NCBI RefSeq assembly: GCF_014279755.1
Contig: NZ_CP047951.1
Location: 1,674,001 to 1,738,000, forward strand
Reading direction: 5' to 3'
Length of the DNA stretch: 64,000 nucleotides
DNA from: Synechococcus sp. PROS-U-1
GTDB taxonomy: Bacteria > Cyanobacteriota > Cyanobacteriia > PCC-6307 > Cyanobiaceae
The position numbers and the translations under genes were made by a program. Positions 18,258 through 29,366 of this stretch are shown one piece after another. The notes beneath the pieces were generated by a model, which saw nothing but the letters and a program-made list of their open reading frames with translations, was not told the DNA's origin and ran no database searches. The first letter of the stretch is position 1. Each line of letters begins with the position of its first letter.

Positions 18258-20003
18258 TCAGGACGTCTGCCGATCCCGTATGAACTGCCGTTCGCACAAC
18301 TCCCGGTAACGCCCACCACGCTGCATCAACTCGTCATGGGTTCCTCTATCGACAACAGCACCCTTTTCGAGAACCACAATGCGATCAGCCTCCTGCACCG
18401 TCGCCAGCCGATGGGCGATGACCAAGACCGTTCGGCCTTTCATCGCCTGTTTGAGTCCGAGTTGCACGGCAGCCTCCGCCTCGGCATCAAGGGCACTGGT
18501 GGCTTCATCGAGCAGCAACAGCGCTGGATTGCCGAGCACCGCCCGAGCGATGGCGATTCGCTGCAGTTGTCCACCGGAAACATTGGTCCCCCGTTCCTCA
18601 AGCTGGGTGTCATAACCACGAGGTAAGGCACGGATGAACCCATCCGCATTGGCCAAACGCGCCGCCTCGCGAACCTCATCGTCAGTCGCGCGACGTCCAA
18701 AACGGATGGCTTCGGCAATGGTTCCAGAGAACACGGTCGTTCGCTGGGGAACCAGGGCCACCTGCTTGCGTAGCTCACGGGCGCGCAACTGACTGATGTC
18801 GATGTCGTCGAGACGAATCTGCCCCTGTTGCACCGTGTTAAAGCGCAGCAGAAGCGACATCAAGGTGCTTTTCCCAGCACCAGAGGGGCCAACAATGGCC
18901 AGCACCTGCCCCGCATCCACCCGTAGATCCAGCTGATGGAGAACCGGCTCGGCAGGGTCATAACCAAAACTCACCTGGTCAAAGACCAGATCACCCTGGA
19001 GATCACCGATGGGTTGCGCCTCCGCTGGATCTGCGGGCTCTTGCGGTTCTCGCTCGATCTGACGCAGACGTCTCAGCGACGCCTGACCCTGCTGAAATTC
19101 GTTGAAGTTGTTGGTGACGTGCGCGATGGGATCGATCAGCACGATCAGTCCAGTCAGGTAACTGCTCAGGCCTGCAATGCTCAGATCACCGGTCTGAATG
19201 CGCCACGCTCCGAGCGCCAACACGGCAAACAGACCCACCACCTCGATGATGCCGACCACTGGATGCTGGAGCGCCACGAGGCTGTAGGTGCGGTGACGTG
19301 CCTGGCGGTGCTGGTCGATCTCTATCTCGAAACGTTCCTGCAACCAGGGCTCAGCCGCAAAAGCACGAACCAAGGGCAAGCCTTCAATCGCCTCACCCAG
19401 CAGACCGGCCAGTTCACTCACCTTTTGCTGACTGCGTTCGGTGGCCGCCATCACACGAGCCCCAAACAGACTGATCAGCCAAACGATCACAGGCGCCAGC
19501 AACAGGATGGCGAGCGTCAGTTTCCAGTCGAGCCAGAGCATCATGCCCAGCACCGCAACGAGCTGAAGCACGCTGGGGACCGTGTCGTGGATGGTCTTGT
19601 AGAGCACCTCACTGACGCGGTCAGCGTCTTCCGTGAAGCGGTAGGTGAGATCTCCAGCCGAGAGCTTTTCAAGGGCACCGAGCTCCACAGTCTGCAAGCG
19701 GCGAAACAGATCCCTGCGCAGCCCCTGGCTGACCAGCAGTGCAGGGCCGGCCAGAAGAGAGTCCTGGCCGAACTGAGCGATTTTCTGAACAGCAAAAATC
19801 AGCAACGCCAACCCAATCAGCTGAAGCACTCGAGCAAGATCACCTGAACCCAATGCGGGAAACAGCTCCCCTGCCAGTTGCACCAGCAGCGGAAAACTGC
19901 CGACGTAGACGACCATGCAACAGCCCCCCCAGAGCAGTTCTCGCAGGTGGGGGCGGAGCAGCGGCAGCAACCGGCGGAAACCGGCCTGGGATGGGGTCAG
20001 CAT
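18258..20003 (-). CDS. ABC transporter, fused permease and ATPase (exporter type)
   Basis: This 581-residue half-transporter of the MsbA/MdlB class has six membrane helices (about residues 20-310) followed by one ATPase domain. The ATPase has Walker A GPSGAGKST, the signature VSGGQLQRIAIARA and Walker B LLLLDEATSALD. It should act as a homodimer exporting a lipid, peptide or drug. A marine cyanobacterial lipid A or polysaccharide flippase is possible, but the cargo cannot be read from sequence. The start is 39 bp from the divergent S4 gene. Confidence 0.9.
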   Translation of the reverse strand: MLTPSQAGFRRLLPLLRPHLRELLWGGCCMVVYVGSFPLLVQLAGELFPALGSGDLARVLQLIGLALLIFAVQKIAQFGQDSLLAGPALLVSQGLRRDLFRRLQTVELGALEKLSAGDLTYRFTEDADRVSEVLYKTIHDTVPSVLQLVAVLGMMLWLDWKLTLAILLLAPVIVWLISLFGARVMAATERSQQKVSELAGLLGEAIEGLPLVRAFAAEPWLQERFEIEIDQHRQARHRTYSLVALQHPVVGIIEVVGLFAVLALGAWRIQTGDLSIAGLSSYLTGLIVLIDPIAHVTNNFNEFQQGQASLRRLRQIEREPQEPADPAEAQPIGDLQGDLVFDQVSFGYDPAEPVLHQLDLRVDAGQVLAIVGPSGAGKSTLMSLLLRFNTVQQGQIRLDDIDISQLRARELRKQVALVPQRTTVFSGTIAEAIRFGRRATDDEVREAARLANADGFIRALPRGYDTQLEERGTNVSGGQLQRIAIARAVLGNPALLLLDEATSALDAEAEAAVQLGLKQAMKGRTVLVIAHRLATVQEADRIVVLEKGAVVDRGTHDELMQRGGRYRELCERQFIRDRQTS

Positions 20004-20042
20004 CGCGGCACAGTATCAATGGTGGGATCAGAACTCTCTCCG

Positions 20043-20240
20043 ATGAAGCTGGATCAGTTCCTGAAATGGAAGGGTTGGGTCTCCACCGGTGGTGAAGCCA
20101 AACAACGCATTCAGATGGGTGAGGTGGAGGTCAATGGAAGCGTGGAAACCCGGCGAGGACGCCAGCTTTCCCCTGGAGATCGGGTTGTGCTTGCTGGGGA
20201 GGAGTCCGTTTTGGAGAGCGAAAACGCGCCCGGGCCGTAA
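20043..20240 (+). CDS. S4-domain RNA-binding protein
   Basis: This 65-residue protein is a single S4 domain: MKLDQFLKWKGWVSTGGEAK, then IQMGEVEVNGSVETRRGRQL and SPGDRVV. It resembles the YbcJ/YaaA-type small S4 proteins thought to bind structured RNA or ribosomal RNA. It lies 31 bp before tpiA, same strand, and may share its transcript. The longer frame starting at 19878 is antisense to the ABC transporter and is not used. Confidence 0.88.
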   Translation: MKLDQFLKWKGWVSTGGEAKQRIQMGEVEVNGSVETRRGRQLSPGDRVVLAGEESVLESENAPGP

Positions 20241-20271
20241 GTTGGCTCCCAAATTCCATGGGAAGTAAGGC

Positions 20272-21003
20272 GTGCGGAGACCGGTGATCGCTGGCAACTG
20301 GAAGATGCACATGACCTGTGCCCAGTCGCGGGAGTTCATGGAAGCCTTCCTGCCATTGGTTGCTGACACCCCTGACGACCGCGACTTGGTGCTGGCACCC
20401 CCCTTCACGGCGCTTTCGACCATGGCAGGGCTCAGCCAGAACTCGCGGCTTCGACTCTCCAGCCAAAACGTGCACTGGGAAGGGCAGGGTGCCTTTACCG
20501 GTGAGATCTCGCCAGCGATGCTCAAGGAGCATGGAGTCACCCACACGATCGTGGGCCACAGCGAACCAAGAAAATATTTCAGTGAAAGCGACGAGCAAAT
20601 CAACCACCGGGCCAGGTCATCCCAGTCGAACGGGCTGATTCCGATCGTTTGCGTGGGTGAAACCGATGAGCAACGCGAACGCGGCGAAGCTGAACGGGTG
20701 ATTCGACGCCAAATCGAACAGGGTCTGGAGGGACTCGACGCTGAAAAGTTAGTCGTGGCCTACGAACCGATCTGGGCGATCGGAACAGGCAAAACCTGTG
20801 AAGCCGAAGAAGCAAACCGCATTTGTGGGCTTATCCGGAGCTGGGTGGGCTCTCCAGATCTCGTGATTCAGTACGGGGGGTCGGTCAAACCCAGCAATAT
20901 TGATGAGTTGATGGGAATGAGTGATATCGACGGGGTGCTTGTGGGGGGAGCGTCCTTGCAGCCTGAGAGCTTTGCGCGCATTGCGAACTACAAAACCACT
21001 TGA
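20272..21003 (+). CDS. tpiA: Triose-phosphate isomerase
   Basis: This 243-residue enzyme interconverts dihydroxyacetone phosphate and glyceraldehyde 3-phosphate in the Calvin cycle and glycolysis. The active-site pieces are present: [15 protein letters not shown] with the catalytic histidine, [11 protein letters not shown] with the catalytic glutamate, and the phosphate-binding YGGSV and GGASL. The usual GHSERR is GHSEPR here. The start codon is GTG. The gene overlaps the probable start of folP. Confidence 0.96.
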   Translation: MRRPVIAGNWKMHMTCAQSREFMEAFLPLVADTPDDRDLVLAPPFTALSTMAGLSQNSRLRLSSQNVHWEGQGAFTGEISPAMLKEHGVTHTIVGHSEPRKYFSESDEQINHRARSSQSNGLIPIVCVGETDEQRERGEAERVIRRQIEQGLEGLDAEKLVVAYEPIWAIGTGKTCEAEEANRICGLIRSWVGSPDLVIQYGGSVKPSNIDELMGMSDIDGVLVGGASLQPESFARIANYKTT

Positions 21004-21826
21004 TTCAGCGGTCTGGCCCAAGGGCTGGCGCCAACGCACAACGGTGATGGGGGTCATCAACATCACCCCCGATTCCTTCAGTGATGGAGGAAGATTTCTT
21101 GGAAGCGAACTGGCTCTCGCTGAAGCTCAGCGGCAACTACACAATGGCGCCGACGTGTTGGATTTGGGCGCCCAAAGCACTCGGCCAGGAGCCACTGAGG
21201 TTGGCGCAGAGGAGGAGTTACGAAGGCTTCTGCCGGCACTGACAGCCATCCGGAAACGGTGCCCGGACACCCTGATTTCTGTCGACACCTTTCTCGCGCC
21301 GGTTGCCGCCAGGGCACTGGAAGCAGGTGCCAGCTGGATCAACGATGTGAGCGGGGGCAGACGTGACCCCGATCTGCTGCGGGTGGTTGCCGATGCGGGT
21401 TGTCCAGTGGTGCTGATGCACAGCCGCGGTGACAGTCAAACCATGGATCAACTCACGAGCTACTCCGATGTCGTGGCGGACGTGAAACAAGGATTGCTGG
21501 AGCGCAGTGATGCCGCCATCAAGGCCGGCATCCGGGAAGAGCAAATCGTCTGGGATCCAGGTCTCGGTTTCGCCAAGACCCACGAGCAAAATCTGCAGTT
21601 ACTGCGGAATTTGGAACAACTGACCCAGGGGCCACGCCCCGTGCTGATCGGCCCGTCACGCAAACGCTTCATCGGTGCCGTTCTCGACGAGCCGAGACCG
21701 AAGGCGCGGCTCTGGGGAACCGCTGCGGTGGCCTGCCGCTGCGCTCAGGCCGGTGCTGCCGTTCTGCGGGTGCATGACGTAGGACCAATCACCCAAACGC
21801 TTCGCATGGCTGCCGCACTCTGGTGA
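20981..21826 (+). CDS. folP: Dihydropteroate synthase
   Basis: This enzyme joins para-aminobenzoate to hydroxymethyl-dihydropterin pyrophosphate in folate synthesis. It has the diagnostic [47 protein letters not shown] and GPSRKRFIG motifs. The start is uncertain. The frame is open from an ATG at 20921 inside tpiA, and the codons between 20999 and 21043 contain no start. A TTG at 20981 (used here), a TTG at 20972 or the GTG at 21044 are candidates. The stop overlaps the next gene's GTG (GTGA). Confidence 0.9.
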   Translation: MRTTKPLDSAVWPKGWRQRTTVMGVINITPDSFSDGGRFLGSELALAEAQRQLHNGADVLDLGAQSTRPGATEVGAEEELRRLLPALTAIRKRCPDTLISVDTFLAPVAARALEAGASWINDVSGGRRDPDLLRVVADAGCPVVLMHSRGDSQTMDQLTSYSDVVADVKQGLLERSDAAIKAGIREEQIVWDPGLGFAKTHEQNLQLLRNLEQLTQGPRPVLIGPSRKRFIGAVLDEPRPKARLWGTAAVACRCAQAGAAVLRVHDVGPITQTLRMAAALW

Positions 21827-22806
21827 CAGCAACAGTCTTCGTTCAAATTGCGGCTTACCGGGACCCAGATCTACCGGCCACGCTTCAAAACTTGATTGAA
21901 CGGGCAGCCCATCCAGAACGCCTGCACTTTGGAATCTGCCTTCAATTGGCCGAAGACGATCCGGATCACTGGAGATCCAGTGCGTTTCCGGATCATCCAA
22001 ACCTGAACATCGTCGCGTTCAATGCCTCTGAAAGCCGAGGCACCTGCTGGGCCCGGAGACAGGCCCAGAACTTGTACGGCGAAGAAGATTTCCTGCTTCA
22101 GATCGACAGCCACATGCGGGCCGTGGAGCACTGGGATGACCGCCTGCTGAAGACCTGGTCGGACTGCAGCGATCAGCGAGCCATCCTGAGTGTCTATCCC
22201 AACGGATTCCAACAGCCGTGCTGCCTGCAGACATCAACCTTGCCCGTAATGGGAGCTGCTGGTTTCGACGACAACGGCATTCTCAGATTCCGAGGCATCA
22301 GTCGTTTTCGACTGCCGGACGAACAACCTGAACGGCCAATGCCTGGAGCTTTCATCGCCGGAGGGTTCCTGTTCGGCCCGGGCTAAATCGTGAGCGAAGT
22401 GCCCTATGACCCCGAGCTCTACTTCGATGGAGAGGAGGTGGCCATGTCGGCACGGCTGTGGACCTCTGGCTTCAACATCTACGCACCGAATCGTCTTCTG
22501 CTTTTTCATCTCTACAAGTCAGAAGGCACAGCAGCAGAGCATTCGGCCACGCACTGGGGCGATCACAGCAGCTGGTTTGAACGGAACCGACGCTCTCTCG
22601 TGCGAGTGCACACCCTGCTGAACAGCCTGGATCGTGCTCCGCAGAAGCTCAGGGCGACAACCGAAGACCTGACTGACCTCAACAGCTATGGACTGGGAGA
22701 ACAACGCACACTGCATGAGTACCAGCAATGGGCTGGCGTGGATTTCAGCAAAGCAGAAATCAGTGAATGGTCAAAGAGAGCACAGTTTGACAAAACGCAT
22801 CCCTGA
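21823..22806 (+). pseudogene. GlcNAc-type glycosyltransferase interrupted by an in-frame stop
   Basis: Two open frames in the same reading frame (21823-22386 and 22390-22806) are separated only by a TAA at 22384-22386. Together they make about 327 residues of a glycosyltransferase of the GlcNAc-transferase (PF11397-like) family. The first part has FVQIAAYRDPDLPATLQNL and a DSHMR motif at the expected donor-binding position. The second continues EVPYDPELYFDGEEVAMSAR and LLLFHLYK. The stop lies at the most conserved junction, between FLFGPG and EVPYDPELYF. A GTG at 22390 could restart translation, but each half alone lacks part of the fold. It may be a recent pseudogene or a sequencing error. 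The GTG start overlaps the folP stop. Confidence 0.75.
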
Positions 22807-22886
22807 ACACCACGAAAAACAGACGGCCAGAATCTTTTGTTTAAGACCATGTTAAGGTCGTCAAGAGTAAGGAAACACTTGCAAAG

Positions 22887-23639
22887 GTGAAGCCAAGGAA
22901 ACAATCAAAAACAAGCAATATTGAACAAGACCTGCAAACATGCTTCATCATCGCTGGCTACACTGGAGCAGGAAAATCAACGATTGTCAGAACATCCCAT
23001 CAACTTGAAATTCGACTCTTTGGAGAAGAATTTCACCAGCAATTCAGAGACACGAGCAGATCACACTCTCACGAAGAAAACGACAACTACAATGAGGCAA
23101 TAAAAATCAGCGCCAACTTCCAAGGCAAACACATTCGCAAACTCACGAAAGAACAGCACCCTCCCAAAAGCATACTCGTCCAACTGGACTTGAAGCATGT
23201 AGTGCACAGGCTCGGGCACTCAGCAGCAACAAGAAAAGCGCAGAAGAAAATCGAAGTACTCACAAAAATCCCCACCCCACGCAGCAAAAAATCAGATCCA
23301 AGAATTTGCGACCTAATGATGTCGAACTACCTAAAAAATCCATTCTTCCTGCGGTTTAAATGCATCGTCGTAAACACTGTCTACACAGATTTTGAAAGCA
23401 ACTACAGACAATACTCATCCCGCAAAACACAAAAAGGGTCAACAGCTCATTTCGAAGATGCAGACAAGCAAGAGACAGAACAAAAAACACATGCCGCGAT
23501 GTATGGGGCTTGGTACAACAATCTGCACCTTCTCAAGCCAAAACAGCAGTTCATCACAACGGTCAACAGCGATGGAGACCTGATGTCCAACAACCAATGC
23601 ATTTGCGCGAATTGGAAACACAAAGCAGGGCTGGCGTAG
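22887..23639 (+). CDS. Orphan P-loop protein in AT-rich DNA
   Basis: I do not recognise this 250-residue protein. It starts at GTG and has a clean P-loop, GYTGAGKST, near residue 24, and a possible Walker B-like strand ILVQLDLKHV near residue 97. The rest is lysine-, asparagine- and histidine-rich, with no membrane segment or signal peptide. Base composition is clearly more AT-rich than the neighbours on both sides, which points to horizontal transfer. It sits between the split glycosyltransferase and the chlH terminator. It may be a nucleotide-dependent kinase or a sulfotransferase-like enzyme, but that is a guess. Confidence 0.6.
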   Translation: MKPRKQSKTSNIEQDLQTCFIIAGYTGAGKSTIVRTSHQLEIRLFGEEFHQQFRDTSRSHSHEENDNYNEAIKISANFQGKHIRKLTKEQHPPKSILVQLDLKHVVHRLGHSAATRKAQKKIEVLTKIPTPRSKKSDPRICDLMMSNYLKNPFFLRFKCIVVNTVYTDFESNYRQYSSRKTQKGSTAHFEDADKQETEQKTHAAMYGAWYNNLHLLKPKQQFITTVNSDGDLMSNNQCICANWKHKAGLA

Positions 23640-23669
23640 TCGCATCTCCATCACCAGTTCGGTAACTCC

Positions 23670-23701
23670 AAAAAAAAGCCAGAGTTCGATGGAACCCTGG
23701 C
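23670..23701 (-). terminator. Rho-independent terminator of chlH
   Basis: On the minus strand GCCAGGGTTC pairs with GAACTCTGGC (one mismatch) around a 4-nt loop and is followed by eight T residues. It lies 25 bp downstream of the chlH stop. Confidence 0.93.
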
Positions 23702-23726
23702 CTTTATCTGGGTTAATGCTGAGGCC

Positions 23727-26700
23727 TTAGTCGGTGACAACACCCTCAATCCGATCTTCAACCTCCTGATACAACTCCTGAAGCTGCTCAATGTTTTCGT
23801 CTGAGGTCTCCCAGTAGCCGCGACCATGGACTTCGAGAAGGGTGCCCACAATCTGACGGAAACTGTTGGGATTCAGTTCCAACAGACGCTTGCGCATCTC
23901 GGGATCGTTAATGAAGGTCTCATTGGCTTCTTCGTAGACAAAGTTGTCGACGGAACCACTGGTGGCACTCCAACCAAGGGTGAAGTTGAGGCGCTTTGCC
24001 ACCTCTCGAACACCCTCATAGCCGGAGTCGAGCATGCCTTCGTACCACTTGGGATTCAGCAACTTGGTGCGTGAATCGAGACGAATCGTTTCACTCAACG
24101 ACCGCACCTGCGCGTTAGCCGTGGTGGTATCGGCGATGTAGCTGGTGGGAGCTTTGCCGTCGTCCCGGAGGCCAGCGATCAACTTTGTGGGGTCGGAGTC
24201 GAAATAGTGGCTCACATCGGTGAGGGAGATCTCAGCCGAATCCAGATTCTGGAAGGTGACATCCGCCGTCTTCATGACGTTCTCGAACACCTCACGCTTC
24301 TGGTTCATCTCACCAGGGTTGTCGGCATTGAAGGCAAAGGTCTTACGGGAGAGGTACATCTCCTGCAGCTCGCCTTCTTCTTCCCAGGTGCTGTTCTCCA
24401 CAGCGAGGTTCACGTTGGAGCTGTAGCTGCCGCTGGCATTGGAGAACACCCGGCAGGCCGCATCGCGGAGGCTCGTGCCTTCTTTCTCTGCCTGCTCTAG
24501 AGCATGCTTGCGCACGAAGTTCTGCTCCAGGGGCTCATCCGCTTCAGCGGCCATCTTCACGGCCTGATCAATCAGGGCCATCTGGTTGATGAACAGATCG
24601 CGGAACACACCGGAGCAGTTCACCACCACATCAACGCGAGGACGTCCAAGTTCTTCGAGAGGAATCAGCTCGAGTTTGTTCACCCGACCCACGGAATCCG
24701 GCATCGGCTTGACACCAACGAACCAGAGGATCTGCGCTAGGGATTCTCCGTATGTCTTGATGTTGTCAGTTCCCCAGAGCACACAGGCGATGGTCTCGGG
24801 CCAAGTGCCCTGCTCCTCGCGCTGACGCTCGATCAGCTTGTCAACAACAGCCTTGGCTGCAGCGACCGCAGCGCGGGTGGGAATCGCCTGTGGGTCCAGA
24901 GCATGGATGTTCTTGCCACTGGGCAGCACGCCAGGATTACGAATCGGGTCGCCACCAGGACCCGGAAGAATGTATTCGCCATCGAGAGCCTTCAACAGAC
25001 TCTCCATCTCCATGTCGGCACACACCTGCTCGAGACAGAAGCGCAGGTAGGCAAAGAGCTTGTCGAGCTCGGTGGCGTCGATCTGAACGAAGCCAGCGGT
25101 GCAGCAGGCCCGCAGCCAGGGGGAGGGCAGCTTGAAGCCGAACTTGGCCAGCAGGTCGTAGAACCAGCCGAAGCTGTTGCGCAAGCTGACCCTGCCATCA
25201 CGACCGGTGAGCGTACGGACCATGGCTCCGATCGCAGCTCGCGATGTCTCTGTGATTGTGCGATTGAGCTCAACATCGGCGAGCACACCCTCGTCGTTGC
25301 CTTTGTAAACATCCTCAATGGAACGACCTATCGCTTCAGCCAAGAGGCCGGGAAGCGAACGGAGGCCATCCTCCTCACGCTCCAGAGCAGCAATGTTCAC
25401 CAGGGTGGCAATGGCTTCCTCAGCGGTGGGTGGCTTGCCGATGGTGTGGAGACCACAGGGCAAAAGACGGCTCTCAATTTCCATCAATTGGCGGTAGACC
25501 GCACCCACGAGGGCATCGCGCCCGTCTAACTCAAGGGTCGAGGCGTCGTCTTCAGGCAAGTCGACATCCTTGTCGAGGTTGCACTGACGCGCCGTCTCAA
25601 TGATGGTGTTGACGATTTGAACGCCGCGACCACCTTCACGAAGCTGTTGGTAGGAACCAACAAGCTCACCCAGCTCTTTTAGTCCCCTGTAGAGACCTGC
25701 ATTTTCAGCAGGTGGGGTGAGGTAGCTGATGGTCGAGGCATAGCCACGACGCTTGGCAATGGTGGCTTCCGAAGGGTTGTTGGCGGCGTAGTAGTAGAGG
25801 TTGGGGAGAGCCCCGATCAGTGAATCGGGGTAACAGGTTTCGCTCATGCCCATCTGCTTGCCGGGCATGAACTCCAGGGAGCCATGGGTGCCGAAGTGGA
25901 GCACCGCATCGGCCTTCCAGATCTTCTGCAGGTAGGTGTAGTAGGCGGCAAAGCCATGGTGGGGGCTTGCACTGCGGGAGTAGAGAAGGCGCATGGGGTC
26001 ACCTTCGTAGCCAAAGGTGGGCTGCACGCCAACAAAGACATTGCCGAAGTGGCGACCGAACACGAGCAGGTTCTGGCCATCGCTGTTGAGATTGCCGGGA
26101 GGCTTGCCCCAGTTCTCTTCGAGCCTCTCGGAGTAAGGGGTCAGGCGTTCGTATTCCTCAACGCTCATCCGATGGGCAATGGAAAGCTCCGGCGAGCCCT
26201 GCATGGCATCGGCATCGTTGATCACCGCCTCCAGCAGATCACGAGGCGTCGAAGGCAAGCCCTGCACGTCGTAGCCCTTCGCCTTCATCTCCTGCATCAC
26301 CCGATGGATGGAACCGAAGACGTCGAGATAGGCCGCCGTTCCGACATTGCCCTTGTCGGGAGGGAAGCTGAACACCGTGATCGCAAGCTTCTTGTCGATG
26401 CGGGGCTTGATCCGTAGCGACGACCAACGAATCGCGCGCTCAGCGATGGCATCAACACGATCTTGGAGGGTATGGGCCTTGCCGGTGGCATCGTCGCGGC
26501 CGGAGAGAACGATCGGCTCGATCGCGCCATCCAATTCAGGGATGGCGATTTGCAGGGCCACCTGCACAGGGTGAAGGCCGAGGTCGCTCTGTTCCCACTC
26601 CTGGGTGGTTTGAAACACAAGAGGAAGCGCGACCATATATGGACGATTGAGCTTCTTCAGCGACTCAATGGCTTTCGGGTGGTCCTGGCGAGCAGGCCCT

Positions 26701-27737
26701 CCGACCAGTGCAAAGCCGGTGAGGGAGACGATCCCATCTACCAAGGGCTGCTCGGGATTCAGGGGGTCGAAGAAGAAGGCGTTGACCGGCTTGGAGAAAT
26801 CGAGACCACCGCAGAAGATCGGGAGGACTCGCGCACCGCGAAACTCCAGTTCCTGAATGATGGCGACGTAGTGGGCATCGTCACCGGTGACGATGTGGCT
26901 GCGCTGCAACACCAGACCAATTATGGGCCCCTTAAGGGCTTCCTCAGAAAGATCCGTACGACTTGACGTCCAGTTCAGATACTCCTTGAGGTCCTCAAAC
27001 ATCGAGGGGGCAAGGGGGTGCCAAATGCCGAGGTCCGGGAACACCTCAGGCTCCGCTACCTCCATCGCTGGACGTTCATCTCCTTCCGCTGCAGGAAAGA
27101 CGTACTTGTCCGCCAGCATCAGCAGGAAATTGCGCAGGTTGTCCGGTGTTCCCCCCAGCCAGTACTGAAAGCTCAGCATGAAGCTGCGGGCATCCTGCGC
27201 TTTTTCAACCGGCAGGTACTTGAGAACGGTGGGCAGCGTGTTCAGCAGCTTGAGCATGGCGTCTTGGAAACCGGCGCCTCCGGCTTCCTTCCGCTTCTTC
27301 ATGAAGCCAGCAATGGCGCTCTTGCTCTGACCGAGCTGCGCCATGGAGAAGCTGCCCAGCTTGTTGAGGCGCATCACCTCGGGCATGGACGGGAAGACCA
27401 CCACTGCTTTCAGGCGATCTCGGTGAGGAGCAACTGCATCCACAACCTTTTGTGCCAGGTCCTCGATGAAAATCAGCGAGGCGATAAACACATCCGCCTC
27501 GGCCACGTCTGCACAGAACCCGGCGTAGTTGTCCTCGTCTCGCAGTTCCTCGATCAAGTAGCCGCTCAGCTCGATTCCGAGATCGCCACCAGAGGCGTTA
27601 AGCGCAGTAGCTGCCTGGGTTAGGGCGTTTTGATACTGGGGCTCAAGCACCACATAAACCGCCTTCATCACGGATTTGTGGTTCTGACCCTCCACAGGAG
27701 CAACGCGGCGATCGGCGGAGCGGACCTGTGTGAACAT
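23727..27737 (-). CDS. chlH: Magnesium chelatase subunit H
   Basis: This 1336-residue subunit binds protoporphyrin IX and inserts magnesium together with ChlI and ChlD, the first committed step of chlorophyll synthesis. The sequence matches the CobN/Mg-chelatase family throughout, including [39 protein letters not shown] and [17 protein letters not shown]. Length is normal for ChlH. The frame begins five codons earlier at 27752, but the ATG at 27737 ([11 protein letters not shown]) gives the conserved N-terminus. It is a single gene with its own terminator and a 114-bp upstream region shared with divergent dapB. Confidence 0.97.
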   Translation of the reverse strand: MFTQVRSADRRVAPVEGQNHKSVMKAVYVVLEPQYQNALTQAATALNASGGDLGIELSGYLIEELRDEDNYAGFCADVAEADVFIASLIFIEDLAQKVVDAVAPHRDRLKAVVVFPSMPEVMRLNKLGSFSMAQLGQSKSAIAGFMKKRKEAGGAGFQDAMLKLLNTLPTVLKYLPVEKAQDARSFMLSFQYWLGGTPDNLRNFLLMLADKYVFPAAEGDERPAMEVAEPEVFPDLGIWHPLAPSMFEDLKEYLNWTSSRTDLSEEALKGPIIGLVLQRSHIVTGDDAHYVAIIQELEFRGARVLPIFCGGLDFSKPVNAFFFDPLNPEQPLVDGIVSLTGFALVGGPARQDHPKAIESLKKLNRPYMVALPLVFQTTQEWEQSDLGLHPVQVALQIAIPELDGAIEPIVLSGRDDATGKAHTLQDRVDAIAERAIRWSSLRIKPRIDKKLAITVFSFPPDKGNVGTAAYLDVFGSIHRVMQEMKAKGYDVQGLPSTPRDLLEAVINDADAMQGSPELSIAHRMSVEEYERLTPYSERLEENWGKPPGNLNSDGQNLLVFGRHFGNVFVGVQPTFGYEGDPMRLLYSRSASPHHGFAAYYTYLQKIWKADAVLHFGTHGSLEFMPGKQMGMSETCYPDSLIGALPNLYYYAANNPSEATIAKRRGYASTISYLTPPAENAGLYRGLKELGELVGSYQQLREGGRGVQIVNTIIETARQCNLDKDVDLPEDDASTLELDGRDALVGAVYRQLMEIESRLLPCGLHTIGKPPTAEEAIATLVNIAALEREEDGLRSLPGLLAEAIGRSIEDVYKGNDEGVLADVELNRTITETSRAAIGAMVRTLTGRDGRVSLRNSFGWFYDLLAKFGFKLPSPWLRACCTAGFVQIDATELDKLFAYLRFCLEQVCADMEMESLLKALDGEYILPGPGGDPIRNPGVLPSGKNIHALDPQAIPTRAAVAAAKAVVDKLIERQREEQGTWPETIACVLWGTDNIKTYGESLAQILWFVGVKPMPDSVGRVNKLELIPLEELGRPRVDVVVNCSGVFRDLFINQMALIDQAVKMAAEADEPLEQNFVRKHALEQAEKEGTSLRDAACRVFSNASGSYSSNVNLAVENSTWEEEGELQEMYLSRKTFAFNADNPGEMNQKREVFENVMKTADVTFQNLDSAEISLTDVSHYFDSDPTKLIAGLRDDGKAPTSYIADTTTANAQVRSLSETIRLDSRTKLLNPKWYEGMLDSGYEGVREVAKRLNFTLGWSATSGSVDNFVYEEANETFINDPEMRKRLLELNPNSFRQIVGTLLEVHGRGYWETSDENIEQLQELYQEVEDRIEGVVTD

Positions 27738-27851
27738 CAGCGCTTTGAGCAATGTGAAGAACCTTACGGTGACCGCCCCTTGGGCGCGAGGATTTTGGAT
27801 CGGCCGTTACACGAGCCGCCCCATAGGCTTTGAAGCGTCTGCTGCGCTTTC

Positions 27852-28685
27852 ATGACCGCTCCTATTCCCGTCGTTGTCGCCGGCGCCCTGGGGCGCATGG
27901 GAGCCGAAGTCATCAAGGCTGTGGTGGGAGCCCAGGACTGCAGCCTGGCTGGAGCGATCGACAACACTCCTGGCAAAGAAGGCGTGGATGTTGGGCTGGA
28001 ATTGGGGTTGGGCGAGCTGGAGGTGGCCGTCACAGCCGATTTCGAAGGGTGTCTCTGTGCTGTGAGCCAGTCGGTGCGTGACAGCGGCAGCGGTGCCGTG
28101 CTGGTGGACTTCACCCATCCCTCGGTTGTGTATGAGCACACCAGGGCAGCGATTGCTTATGGCGTTCATCCCGTGATCGGAACAACAGGGTTATCTCCTG
28201 AGCAACTCAACGACCTCACCGAGTTTTCTGCGAAAGCTTCCGTGGGTGGGGCCGTGATTCCCAATTTTTCTGTGGGAATGGTGCTGTTGCAGCAAGCTGC
28301 TGCAGCCGCGGCACGGTTTTACGACCATGCCGAACTGACGGAGTTGCATCACAACCGCAAAGCGGATGCACCCAGCGGCACTTGCATCAAGACCGCAGAG
28401 CTGATGGAAGAACTGGGCAAGACGTTCAACCCTGAAGAAGTGGACGAGCACGAATCCCTGGCGGGTTGTCGCGGCGGACAACGGGACAGTGGCCTGCGAC
28501 TTCACTCCGTTCGCCTGCCGGGGCTGGTGGCCCACCAAGAGGTCATGTTCGGCGCCCCTGGTGAGACCTACACCCTGCGTCACGACACGATCGATCGTTC
28601 CGCCTACATGCCAGGAGTACTGCTCACGGTGCGCAAGGTGGGCAGCCTAGGCAGCCTTGTTTATGGCCTCGAGCGTCTGATCTGA
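27852..28685 (+). CDS. dapB: 4-hydroxy-tetrahydrodipicolinate reductase
   Basis: This 277-residue NAD(P)H-dependent enzyme acts in lysine and diaminopimelate synthesis, feeding the cell wall. It has the Rossmann start [14 protein letters not shown], the catalytic motif [15 protein letters not shown], and [13 protein letters not shown] near the end. The start ATG follows a 114-bp gap shared with chlH. The next gene starts 10 bp after the stop. Confidence 0.96.
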   Translation: MTAPIPVVVAGALGRMGAEVIKAVVGAQDCSLAGAIDNTPGKEGVDVGLELGLGELEVAVTADFEGCLCAVSQSVRDSGSGAVLVDFTHPSVVYEHTRAAIAYGVHPVIGTTGLSPEQLNDLTEFSAKASVGGAVIPNFSVGMVLLQQAAAAAARFYDHAELTELHHNRKADAPSGTCIKTAELMEELGKTFNPEEVDEHESLAGCRGGQRDSGLRLHSVRLPGLVAHQEVMFGAPGETYTLRHDTIDRSAYMPGVLLTVRKVGSLGSLVYGLERLI

Positions 28686-28695
28686 GGGCGAAACC

Positions 28696-29349
28696 ATGCT
28701 TATCCCCCTGCGCCCCGGTGAACTGCAACGGCTAATCCCGGCCGTTGCCACTGGCAACCAGTTCCGCGTCTCCGTTGGCAAACCCCAGGAAGTGCTGCAG
28801 CGCCTGATGATTGCCGCCATCGGGGGGGTGATCACCCTCCTGATCAGTCAGAGCCAGATGTCCAGCCGCTGGGGACCCTTTTGGCTTGTGGCTGGAGTGG
28901 TGTTTCTGCTCTATGTGCTCTGGGGACCAATCGTTCAGGCAGGTCAACGCAACGCCACCCTGCGGCGCTATCCAGCGGCAGCCATTTTTGAAGGTGAGGT
29001 GGCCGACGTGATCACCCGAGAGCGTGTCGAGAATCGCCATGAACAAGCCGATAGCCGCGGCCGGCTTGAGCTTGTGGAGAACCGACGCACCTGGATGCTT
29101 CTCGAGCTCGAGGACGAGGAGGGCTATCTCGGTCGGGTGGCCTTCCCAATGGACAAAAAGCACCAGCCGATTCGTCGCGGCAGCCTGATTCGCTGCCTGG
29201 TGCTGAGCGAACGAAAGGATTTCTCGAAAATCGACGCCTTCAGCGATGCCTGGCTACCCGGTCTTCGCCTGTGGGTTGGCGAGTACCCGTTCCTGCTCCG
29301 TCCCGCCTTTGAAGAGCTGTGCCAGCTCCGCTTGAACAACCGCCGCTGA
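28696..29349 (+). CDS. Conserved cyanobacterial membrane protein
   Basis: This 217-residue protein starts MLIPLRPGELQRLIPAVATG and has two adjacent membrane helices (about residues 37-50 and 58-76). It then has a soluble C-terminal half with DEEGYLGRVAFPMDKKHQPI. It resembles a protein conserved across cyanobacteria that is sometimes annotated, without good support, as a phosphate transporter permease. It starts 10 bp after dapB and is probably cotranscribed. The function is unknown. Confidence 0.65.
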   Translation: MLIPLRPGELQRLIPAVATGNQFRVSVGKPQEVLQRLMIAAIGGVITLLISQSQMSSRWGPFWLVAGVVFLLYVLWGPIVQAGQRNATLRRYPAAAIFEGEVADVITRERVENRHEQADSRGRLELVENRRTWMLLELEDEEGYLGRVAFPMDKKHQPIRRGSLIRCLVLSERKDFSKIDAFSDAWLPGLRLWVGEYPFLLRPAFEELCQLRLNNRR

Positions 29350-29366
29350 ACATTTCTTAAACCTGG

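Noticed and set aside
18936-19847. A 303-residue plus-strand ORF opposite the ABC exporter
   Set aside because: It has no domain and lies wholly within the exporter gene.
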